From CAYWOS01 sp964459985 (GTDB lineage: Bacteria; Bacillota; Clostridia; Christensenellales; Aristaeellaceae), in the NCBI GenBank assembly GCA_964459985.1, contig CAYWOS010000010.1:1-64000 (forward strand): a DNA stretch of 64,000 bases, given 5' to 3'. The notes under the pieces were generated by a model. It saw nothing but the letters and a program-made list of their open reading frames with translations, did no database searches and was not told the DNA's origin. Of the stretch, positions 50,850 to 58,483 are shown in pieces (within the stretch, counting starts at the first letter, position 1; the number at the start of each line of letters is the position of its first letter). The translations under genes and the position numbers were made by a program.

Positions 50850-53285
50850 TTACTCCTCCCGTTTCATTTTCCAGATCAGATCGTTGTACTCCCTGATGGT
50901 GCGGTCGCTGGAAAACACGCCCGACATGGCGACGTTGGTAATCGCCATGCGCAGCCACTTGTCGCGGTCGCCATAATCCTGATCGACGCGGCGCTGCGCC
51001 ATGGAATAGCTGCCGAAATCCTTGAGCACGAAGTACGGATCGCTGAACAGGAGATTGTGGTAGATATCCTGCAGCGCCGCCGGGTTGTCGGGGAAGAGCG
51101 TGCCGTCGATGATCTGCGTCAGCGCGCGGCGAAGCTCGACGTTGGTTTCAAAGATGTGCATGGGCGAATACGTGCCCTCGCGCGACAGCGCCGCCGCCGT
51201 ATCGACGCGCATCCCGAAAATGTAGATGTTGTCCATGCCCACGCGCTCGCAGATTTCGACGTTCGCGCCGTCCATCGTGCCGATGGTGACGGCGCCGTTC
51301 ATCATGAATTTCATGTTGCCCGTGCCGCTCGCCTCCTTGCCGGCGGTCGAGAGCTGCTCGGACAGATCGGCGGCGGGGATGAGCGCCTCGGCGCCCGATA
51401 CGTCATAGTTTTCAAGGAATACCACCTTGAGGAACTTTTTCGCGCGCGGCGAGCGGTCGACCAGTTTGCTGATGGCGATGATGAGGCGGATGATCTGCTT
51501 GGCCATGTGATACGCCGGGCTGGCCTTGGCGCCGAACACGAACACGCGCGGCGTCATGACGAAGCTTTCGTCGTCCATGATGCGGTTGTAGAGCACCAGA
51601 ATATGAAGCGCGTTGAGCAATTGCCGCTTGTACTCGTGCAGGCGCTTGACCTGCACGTCGAACATGAAATCGGGATCGGCGGTCATCTTCTGGCGCTGCA
51701 TGAGCACGTTTCCGAAGATTTCCTTGTTGCGGCGCTTGACGGCGGCGAACTTATCGCGGAACGCCCTGTCGTCGCGGAAGGGCAGCAATTCCTCGAGTAA
51801 TTCGGGCTCTCTGTACCATTTGTCGCCGATGGCGTCGCAGATCAAATCGCGCAGTCCGCCGTCGCAGGCGATGAGCCAGCGCCGATGCGTGATGCCGTTG
51901 GTGATCGAATGGAATTTTTCGGGCATGACCTCGTAATAGTCGCGGAAGGTGTCTTTTTCGAGGATTTCGGTGTGCAGTTTGCTCACGCCGTTGACCGAAT
52001 AGCACATCGACACGCACAGGTTCGCCATATGCACCATATCGTACGCCGTGACCGCCATGCCGGCGATGCGCGGGTCGCAGCCGCTGCGGTAGAAATTGGC
52101 CAGCCGCGCGCACACGCGGCGGTTGATCTCCTGAAGGATCATATAGATGCGCGGCACGAGGTTCTTCATCATGCTTTCGGGCCAGCGCTCAAGCGCCTCG
52201 GCCAGCACGGTGTGGTTGGTGTAGGCGAAGGTGTTGCGCACGATCTGCGAGGCTTCCTCCCAGCCCAATCCTTCCTCGTCGATCAGCAGGCGCATGAACT
52301 CGGGGATCGCCAGCCCGGGGTGCGTGTCGTTGATGTGGATGGTCATTTTTTCGGGGATCAGATCGTAATGATTGCCGAAGCGCCGCTTGAAATCCTTGAG
52401 CGCGTACTGCAGCGTGGCGCTGGTAAAGAAATAGTGCTGCTTGAGGCGCAATTCCTTGCCCTCGAAGTGGTTGTCCTCGGGGTAGAGCACCTTGCTGATG
52501 ACGGCGGCGAGATCCTGCTCCTGCATCGCCTTGACGTAATCGCCGCTGTTGAAGGAGGCGAAATCGATGGACTTGGGCGATTTGGCGCGCCACATGCGCA
52601 GCGTGTTGACCACGTCGCAGTCGTAGCCCGCCACGGGCATATCGTAGGGAACGGCTTCGATCGTGCGGGTATCGACAAGGCTGAACACCATGCGCCCGTC
52701 AACGTGCTTTTCCTCGACCGTGCCGCCGTAATGCACCTCGCAGACGTCCTCCATCTGCGCGACCTCCCAGACGTTGCCATTCTCCAGCCAGTCGTCCGGC
52801 ATTTCGACCTGCTGACCGTCGATGATTTTCTGGCGGAACAGCCCGTACTCGTAGCGGATGGTGCAGCCCATCGCGGGCAGGGACAGCGAGGCGAGGCTGT
52901 CCATGAAGCACGCGGCGAGCCGGCCAAGACCGCCGTTGCCCAGCCCCGGCTCCGGCTCCTCGCGCATGACGCGCCGCCAGTCGATGCCCAGTTCCTCCAG
53001 CGCCTCGGCGTACGTCTTGCTCGCGCACAGGTTGAGCACGTTGCAGTACAAACTGCGCCCCGTCAGGAACTCGACCGACAGGTAGTACAGGCGCTTGCCG
53101 GTATAACGCTTGTCCTTTTCGCGGTAGGCGACCCATTTGTTCATGATCTGGTCGCGCACCGTCGAGGCGACGGCGAAATATATCTGCTGATCGCTCGCGT
53201 CCTCGAGCGTCTTGCCGTTGTAACGCTGCAGTTTCCCCAGAATGGAAGCCTTGATGGAATCCTTGTCAAACTTGGTCAGCGGCAT
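50850..53285 (-). CDS. glgP: glycogen/maltodextrin phosphorylase
   Basis: GlgP releases glucose 1-phosphate from alpha-1,4-glucan ends. The 811-residue product has the PLP site EASGTGNMKFMMNGAVTIGT (Lys in GNMKF), the N-terminal NGGLGRLAACFMDSLASLSL and KRLHEYKRQLLNALH. The ATG follows GGAGGATC. Its product feeds the phosphohexomutase at 9.3 kb. It heads an operon with the ParB-BMP fusion and the phosphoesterase, a pairing that may hint at a regulatory role for the fusion. Confidence 0.97.
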   Translation of the reverse strand: MPLTKFDKDSIKASILGKLQRYNGKTLEDASDQQIYFAVASTVRDQIMNKWVAYREKDKRYTGKRLYYLSVEFLTGRSLYCNVLNLCASKTYAEALEELGIDWRRVMREEPEPGLGNGGLGRLAACFMDSLASLSLPAMGCTIRYEYGLFRQKIIDGQQVEMPDDWLENGNVWEVAQMEDVCEVHYGGTVEEKHVDGRMVFSLVDTRTIEAVPYDMPVAGYDCDVVNTLRMWRAKSPKSIDFASFNSGDYVKAMQEQDLAAVISKVLYPEDNHFEGKELRLKQHYFFTSATLQYALKDFKRRFGNHYDLIPEKMTIHINDTHPGLAIPEFMRLLIDEEGLGWEEASQIVRNTFAYTNHTVLAEALERWPESMMKNLVPRIYMILQEINRRVCARLANFYRSGCDPRIAGMAVTAYDMVHMANLCVSMCYSVNGVSKLHTEILEKDTFRDYYEVMPEKFHSITNGITHRRWLIACDGGLRDLICDAIGDKWYREPELLEELLPFRDDRAFRDKFAAVKRRNKEIFGNVLMQRQKMTADPDFMFDVQVKRLHEYKRQLLNALHILVLYNRIMDDESFVMTPRVFVFGAKASPAYHMAKQIIRLIIAISKLVDRSPRAKKFLKVVFLENYDVSGAEALIPAADLSEQLSTAGKEASGTGNMKFMMNGAVTIGTMDGANVEICERVGMDNIYIFGMRVDTAAALSREGTYSPMHIFETNVELRRALTQIIDGTLFPDNPAALQDIYHNLLFSDPYFVLKDFGSYSMAQRRVDQDYGDRDKWLRMAITNVAMSGVFSSDRTIREYNDLIWKMKREE

Positions 53286-53326
53286 ACCGATCCTCCGTTC
53301 ATACGTCCGCTTGGCGGACTGAATAC

Positions 53327-53355
53327 ATTATAACGTAAGAACGCGCCGAGCGCAA
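53327..53355 (-). promoter_or_regulatory. sigma-A promoter of glgP
   Basis: TTGCGC (53350-53355) and TATAAT (53327-53332) on the minus strand are 17 bases apart. The short leader holds a hairpin GTCCGC-TTG-GCGGAC (about 53305-53319). Confidence 0.8.
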
Positions 53356-53383
53356 GAAACAACCGCGCCGGCGCGCCGCGCAG

Positions 53384-53408
53384 GTCAAAAACCGTCAACA
53401 GGCGTCAA
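53384..53408 (+). promoter_or_regulatory. three GTCAA direct repeats at 10-bp steps
   Basis: GTCAA occurs at 53384, 53394 and 53404, exactly one helical turn apart, ending 10 bases before the -35 of the sugar importer. This arrangement suits an activator such as the AraC-type regulator encoded downstream. Confidence 0.6.
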
Positions 53409-53418
53409 AATATGGCTA

Positions 53419-53447
53419 TTTACAGGACAGATGCGACATTTTATAAT
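53419..53447 (+). promoter_or_regulatory. sigma-A promoter of the sugar importer operon
   Basis: TTTACA (53419-53424) and TATAAT (53442-53447) are 17 bases apart, with a 60-base leader before the solute-binding protein. Confidence 0.82.
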
Positions 53448-53509
53448 GAAGCTATCTTCTTCCGCCGGCGACGATGCCGGGGAAGCAAACAGGAAAGGAT
53501 GAGGAATCC

Positions 53510-54856
53510 ATGAAAAAACTTGTCGCGCTGCTGCTGTGCCTCGCTCTGCTCGCCGCCCTGCCCGCGTTCGGGCTGGCGGACGAGGACGTGACGCTGGTGT
53601 TCACCTACAAACAATCCGCCTCGGACGATCCGCTCGAGCGCTGGATCAACGACAAGGGCGTCGTCGCGGCGTTCGAGGAAGCGCATCCCGGCGTCAAGAT
53701 CGAGCTGCGCCCCATCGCCTCCACCGAGGGCGACTACGCCACGCTGCTGGCGCTGCAGCTGTCCTCCGAAAAGACCGCGCCCGACATCTTCATGGAGGAT
53801 ACCTACATGACCGCCACCGACGCGGCGGCGGGCTATCTGGCGTGTCTGGACGATTACCTCGCCGCGTGGGATGAGTACGATCATTACGTGCCCGGCGCCA
53901 AGGCCGCCGTGCTCGGCTCGGACGGCAAGAGCTACGGCGTGCCGATTTCGACCGATTCGCGCGGCATCTGGTACTCCCTGCCCGTGTTCGAGGCGGTCGG
54001 CATCCCGACGCCGTGGCAGCCCAAATCGTGGGAGGACGTGCTCGACGCCGCCCGCGCCATCCGCAAGTACAACGACGACAACGGCAAGAACATCCAGCCC
54101 CTGCACATCACCGTGGGCGCCATCAACGGCGAGGCGGTATCGATGCAGACCTTTGAAATGCTTCTGTACGGCACCAAGGACGCCATGTACAAGGACGGCA
54201 AATGGCTCGTCGCGGGCAAAGGACTGGACGACACCTTCGGCTTCATCGACACCGTATACAAGGAAAACCTCGGCGTCAGCCTGGATATCGCGCTGTCCGC
54301 CGACGGTCTGCCCACCGTGGTCGCCTACATGTTCCCCAACGCGCTGGTCGGCATGAGCATGAACGTGAGCACGCTGATCGGCTACTGGCTGCCCGGCGCC
54401 GCCGCGCCCATTGACAACATCAAGGAAAAGATCGGCTTCGCCGCCATGCCCACGCAGTTCGGCGATCCCGCCACCGTCACCATCTGCGGCGGCTGGTCGT
54501 GGGCGATTTCGTCCTATTGCGAGCACAAGGATCTCGCCTTCGAGTTCCTCGCCTTCTGCGGCAATCAGGAGAACGCCACCAACCGCTCGATCTACGACGG
54601 GCGCATGTCGCCGCGCGATGATTCGCTGTCCGTCGGCGCGTACGCCGGCATTCCCTTCATCGACGATATCTACGCCTACATGGATTACGCCTTCGTGCGT
54701 CCCAAGGACGAGGCGTACGCCGCCGTCAGCGCGCAGATCCAGACGCTCGTGGAAGAGCTGGCCAGCGGCAGCCTGACGCCCGCGCAGGCGGCGGAGCAGT
54801 ACCGCATCCGCGTGACCAACGTCGTGGGCGAGGAAAACACGTTCGTCGCCGAGTAA
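53510..54856 (+). CDS. ABC sugar transporter solute-binding protein (no lipobox)
   Basis: This 448-residue family 1 solute-binding protein starts with a signal peptide (MKKLVALLLCLALLAALPAF) and continues FGLADEDVTLVFTYKQ. There is no lipobox cysteine near the cleavage site, unusual for a Gram-positive binding protein. Family features include PDIFMEDTYMTATDAAAGYL and GWSWAISSYCEHKDLAFEFL. It is expected to bind an oligosaccharide. The ATG follows AAAGGATGAGGA. A strong hairpin follows before the permease genes. Confidence 0.9.
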   Translation: MKKLVALLLCLALLAALPAFGLADEDVTLVFTYKQSASDDPLERWINDKGVVAAFEEAHPGVKIELRPIASTEGDYATLLALQLSSEKTAPDIFMEDTYMTATDAAAGYLACLDDYLAAWDEYDHYVPGAKAAVLGSDGKSYGVPISTDSRGIWYSLPVFEAVGIPTPWQPKSWEDVLDAARAIRKYNDDNGKNIQPLHITVGAINGEAVSMQTFEMLLYGTKDAMYKDGKWLVAGKGLDDTFGFIDTVYKENLGVSLDIALSADGLPTVVAYMFPNALVGMSMNVSTLIGYWLPGAAAPIDNIKEKIGFAAMPTQFGDPATVTICGGWSWAISSYCEHKDLAFEFLAFCGNQENATNRSIYDGRMSPRDDSLSVGAYAGIPFIDDIYAYMDYAFVRPKDEAYAAVSAQIQTLVEELASGSLTPAQAAEQYRIRVTNVVGEENTFVAE

Positions 54857-54883
54857 TCCAAACCGCCTCAAAGAAAACCGACG

Positions 54884-54913
54884 GCGGGGGCTTCCTCCCG
54901 GGGAAGCCCCCGC
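54884..54913 (+). other. intercistronic hairpin between binding protein and permeases
   Basis: GCGGGGGCTTCC (54884-54895) pairs perfectly with GGAAGCCCCCGC (54902-54913), loop of 6. No U tract follows. It probably stabilises the upstream mRNA or reduces permease expression relative to the binding protein. Confidence 0.8.
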
Positions 54914-54935
54914 GCAATACCAAAGGATGTGTGCT

Positions 54936-55829
54936 ATGCGCTCTCAAGCCGCCAACCGCCGCAAAGCGGCGCTGTTCCTGTTGCCCACCTCGGCGCTGCT
55001 TTTGTTTTTCTTTATCTGGCCCATCGCCTTGAGCGTGTATTATTCCATGACCGATATGACGCTCAGCGGGCGCAAGTCGCAGGCGTTCTCGTTCGTCGGT
55101 TTTGAGAATTTCGCGCGGCTTTCGCAGGACCCCCTGTTTATCAGGAGCTTCGTAAACACGCTGGTTTTCCTCGTGTTTTCGGCGATCATCGGGCAAATGG
55201 TGCTCGGCTTTCTCATCGCGCTGTTAATGAAAGGCAAAAACCGGCGCTTGAGGAGCGCGACGGGCATCACGGTTTTGGCGGGCTGGATCGCGCCCGAGGT
55301 CATCGTGTCCTTCTGCTGGATCGCGTTTTTCGGCTCAAGCGGCACGCTCAACGCCGCGCTTCAGGGGCTGGGCGTGCTCGCGCGTCCCATCGCGTGGCTG
55401 GTGACCTTTCCGATGGTCAGCGTGATCATCGCCAACATCTGGCATGGCACGGCGTTCTCGATGCTGCAGTTTCAGGCGGCGCTGGACGATATCCCCGTTT
55501 CCGTCGAGGAAGCGGCGCAGGTGGACGGCGCGGGACCGATGCGGCGCTTCCTATCGATCATTCTGCCGATGATTCGCGGCACGGTGACGACCAACGGCGT
55601 GCTCATCACGCTGCGCACGCTGGGCGTGTTCGGGCTGATCTACGCCATGACGGGCGGCGGGCCGGGCACCCAGTCGACGACGCTGTCCATTTACATGTAT
55701 AAGCAGGCGTTCAGCAGCTATCAGATGGGCTACGGCACGGCGATCGCGCTGACGCTTTTGCTGGTCGGCGTGGTATTGAGCCTCGTCTACGTCCGGCTCG
55801 CCGCGCCGCGCGGAAAGGAGCGCGCATGA
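54936..55829 (+). CDS. sugar ABC transporter permease (MalF/UgpA type)
   Basis: A six-helix permease of 297 residues with the EAA loop EEAAQVDGAGPMRRFLSIIL. The ATG at 54936 is preferred over the one at 54927 because AAAGGA directly abuts the latter. It sits after the hairpin and overlaps the second permease by ATGA. No ATPase gene is in the locus, so a shared MsmX-type ATPase encoded elsewhere is expected. Confidence 0.94.
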   Translation: MRSQAANRRKAALFLLPTSALLLFFFIWPIALSVYYSMTDMTLSGRKSQAFSFVGFENFARLSQDPLFIRSFVNTLVFLVFSAIIGQMVLGFLIALLMKGKNRRLRSATGITVLAGWIAPEVIVSFCWIAFFGSSGTLNAALQGLGVLARPIAWLVTFPMVSVIIANIWHGTAFSMLQFQAALDDIPVSVEEAAQVDGAGPMRRFLSIILPMIRGTVTTNGVLITLRTLGVFGLIYAMTGGGPGTQSTTLSIYMYKQAFSSYQMGYGTAIALTLLLVGVVLSLVYVRLAAPRGKERA

Positions 55830-56650
55830 AACGCAGAAAACGCGCGCGCCGCGTGCAGACGGCGCTGCTCATCGTGATCGCCGCACTGTTCACGCTGCCC
55901 ATGCTGTGGCTGCTGCTCGGCTCGGTCGATCCGAGCGCCGGCCAGCGCATCGCGTGGCCGGGCGAAATCACGGCGGAGAACTATCTGTCCGTATTCCGCA
56001 ATCCCGACAACCTGCGCGGCTTCCTGAACAGCTTCATTCTCTCGGCGATCGCCTCGCTGACCGTCGTTGTTTTGTCCTTTCTCGCCGCCTATCCGCTCTC
56101 GCGCTACGATCTGCGCGGCAAGCAGCGCTTCATGTATGTCATCCTGTTCATGACGGCGCTGCCCGTCAACGCCGTGCTGGTGCCGGTGTTCAAGCTGTTC
56201 CTGAATTTCGGCATTCAGGACAGCCCTTTGTTCGTGGGGCTGTTCATGGCGGCGGTCAACCTGCCCTACGGCGTCTGGATGATGAAAAATTTCATGGACG
56301 CCGTTCCGCAGTCGCTCGAGGAAGCGGCGCAGGTGGACGGCGCGGGCGCGATGCAGATCATGCGGCGTGTCGTCCTTCCGCTCATGGTGCCCGGCGTGTG
56401 CACGGTGCTGATCTTTGTCTTTTCGGGCGCGTGGGGCAATTTCTTTATTCCTTTCATTCTCCTGCAAAGCCCCGATAAGCTGCCGGCGTCGGTGCGCATC
56501 TATCAATACTTCCAGCATTCGGGCATGGTGGAATACGGGCGCTTGACAGCGTACTCCGTTGTGTATATGATGCCTTGCGTGGGGCTGTACGCGCTGACGC
56601 AGCGCTTTATGTCGCAGGGCTTCGCGCTTTCGGGCGCGGACAAGGGCTGA
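55826..56650 (+). CDS. sugar ABC transporter permease (MalG/UgpE type)
   Basis: A 274-residue partner permease with six helices and EAA loop EEAAQVDGAGAMQIMRRVVL. The start overlaps the first permease stop (ATGA) after GGAAAGGAGC. The two permeases form the membrane pore for the sugar importer. The regulator gene follows after 34 bases in the same direction. Confidence 0.94.
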   Translation: MKRRKRARRVQTALLIVIAALFTLPMLWLLLGSVDPSAGQRIAWPGEITAENYLSVFRNPDNLRGFLNSFILSAIASLTVVVLSFLAAYPLSRYDLRGKQRFMYVILFMTALPVNAVLVPVFKLFLNFGIQDSPLFVGLFMAAVNLPYGVWMMKNFMDAVPQSLEEAAQVDGAGAMQIMRRVVLPLMVPGVCTVLIFVFSGAWGNFFIPFILLQSPDKLPASVRIYQYFQHSGMVEYGRLTAYSVVYMMPCVGLYALTQRFMSQGFALSGADKG

Positions 56651-56684
56651 CGACCGATCCTCCGCCCCGCCGAAAGGACGCTCC

Positions 56685-58472
56685 ATGAAACCAGCCTCGG
56701 GCCGCAAAGCGTTCGTCAGGATTGCGTGCGGCAGCGCGCTTTCGCTGCTCGCGCCTGTTTTGCTCGCGCTTGTCTGGCTTTTATCGACGCAGGGACGTTT
56801 GTACGACGCCGAGCGCGCGCGGCTTCTGCAGACGCTGGAATCGCGCGCCGAGCAGACGTCGCTGCTCATGGACGAGGCGGTGGAGCGCGCGCAGACCGCC
56901 GCCTACTCGCTCTGGCGCAGCGACGCCGTATCGCCCTTCCTGCGCGGCGGCAAGGGCGAAATGTACCGCGTGATCGCCGGTCTCAACGATTTAGCGCTGG
57001 TCAACAGCCGCCTGATCGAGGACATCGCGCTGTGCTTTTTCGGGCAGGACGTCGCGGCGACGGCGGCGGGGCGGAGCGAGATCGGGGAGATCTACGCGCG
57101 CTTCGTCCAAAGCGACATGACGCGGGAGGAATGGGAAAGCGCGTCGCGCGGTTTCACCGCCGGGCGGCTGCTGTTGGGCGGCGACGGCGGGATTGTTTTC
57201 ATGCAGACATATCCCGTTACGCCCATCGGCGACAAAAGCCGCGCCGCGCTGCTCGTCAAGCTGCGCCGGACGCTGCCCGGCGATATCGCCGTGCTGGACG
57301 AGCGCACGGGCGAATGCCTGTACGGACATCTGATCGACGGCGCGCTGACGGCGCGGCGGGTGAGCGGCAGACTGCCGCTCGTGTATCTGGCGCAGTCGGA
57401 CCGCGCGCCGCTTGACCGCTACGCCGCCGATCTGTCAAGGCGCGCGGCGATCATCGGCGGAGCCTGCCTCGCGGCGGTCGCCGCGCTTACGATCATCATG
57501 ACAAGGCGGCGGCTCGATCCCCTGCGCCGCCTCGCGGCGCTGGCGCGGGGCGAGAGCGCGGCGCTGCCGCTCGACCCGTATGACGAAATCCGCGCGGCGC
57601 TTTTGGACGCCGCGCAGCAAAGGCTGCTGCTGAACGCCGTGCGCGGCGAGGAAAAGGAAAAGGAGCGCCTCAAGGCGCTGATTCCCGCGTCGGCGGGCGG
57701 CGCGGCGGACGGCGTTCCGCTCAAAACGCGCATGGAGGCGGCGGGCCTGCCGACGTCGGGGAAGCCGATCCTATTGATCAGGTTGTGGTGCTATGATGCC
57801 GACGCCTACCTGCTGGGCGAGGGCGACGAGCGGGACGCCTTATCGCTGGCGGGCGAAATCATGCGGCGGCTGCTGCGCGGCGCATGGCAGATCAAATCGG
57901 TCAAAACGGACGATAACGTCTGGCTGTTCGTGCTGCCCGACGAGAAACAACTGTCCGGCTGCGCGGGGCGTATCAGCGACGTGACGGACTGCGTCAGGCG
58001 GCTTTTGCGCGACGCGTACGGCGTCGACGCGCAGGCGGAGCAATCGCCGCCCCTCGTGGGCGCGGAGGAGCTTGCGCGCGCCTTTGCCGATCTGTCGGCG
58101 GGCGATCAGCGCCGCGCCGTCCCCGCCGAGACCGACAACGCGCTCTTTCGCCGCGCGGCGGACGCCGTGGCGGCGCATTACGCCGATCCCAACATGAGCG
58201 TCGCCATGCTGGCGCGCGTTCTGGGGTACAGCCCCGAATATCTGTCTCGCGCCTTCAAGAAGGCGGCGGGGCAGGGACTGCTCACCTATATTCACGCTTT
58301 TCAGGTGGAAAAGGCCAAGGAGCTGCTCGCAAAAACGCCGCCCGTCAGCGTCCGGCAGACGGCGGCGATGGTAGGTTTTTCCAGCAGTGAATCCTTCATC
58401 CGCACCTTCAAGCGGCACGAGGGCGTCACGCCCGGCGTCTATCAGGAAAGAGCGGGCGCGGACAGGCGCTGA
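56685..58472 (+). CDS. membrane-bound AraC-family regulator with extracellular sensor
   Basis: The 595-residue protein has TM1 (about 17-36), an extracellular region (about 37-255), TM2 (about 257-278) and a HAMP-like linker, then a C-terminal HTH_18 domain (about 490-590; MSVAMLARVLGYSPEYLSRA and GFSSSESFIRTFKRHEGVTP). This one-piece sensor-regulator layout is typical of Firmicute sugar operons. It probably controls the importer, perhaps through the GTCAA repeats at 53384-53408. The ATG follows AAAGGA. Confidence 0.9.
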   Translation: MKPASGRKAFVRIACGSALSLLAPVLLALVWLLSTQGRLYDAERARLLQTLESRAEQTSLLMDEAVERAQTAAYSLWRSDAVSPFLRGGKGEMYRVIAGLNDLALVNSRLIEDIALCFFGQDVAATAAGRSEIGEIYARFVQSDMTREEWESASRGFTAGRLLLGGDGGIVFMQTYPVTPIGDKSRAALLVKLRRTLPGDIAVLDERTGECLYGHLIDGALTARRVSGRLPLVYLAQSDRAPLDRYAADLSRRAAIIGGACLAAVAALTIIMTRRRLDPLRRLAALARGESAALPLDPYDEIRAALLDAAQQRLLLNAVRGEEKEKERLKALIPASAGGAADGVPLKTRMEAAGLPTSGKPILLIRLWCYDADAYLLGEGDERDALSLAGEIMRRLLRGAWQIKSVKTDDNVWLFVLPDEKQLSGCAGRISDVTDCVRRLLRDAYGVDAQAEQSPPLVGAEELARAFADLSAGDQRRAVPAETDNALFRRAADAVAAHYADPNMSVAMLARVLGYSPEYLSRAFKKAAGQGLLTYIHAFQVEKAKELLAKTPPVSVRQTAAMVGFSSSESFIRTFKRHEGVTPGVYQERAGADRR

Positions 58473-58483
58473 CGCCGGCGGCG

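Noticed and set aside
54884..54913. Rho-independent terminator after the solute-binding protein
   Set aside because: The stem is strong but no U tract follows, and the permeases have no promoter of their own.
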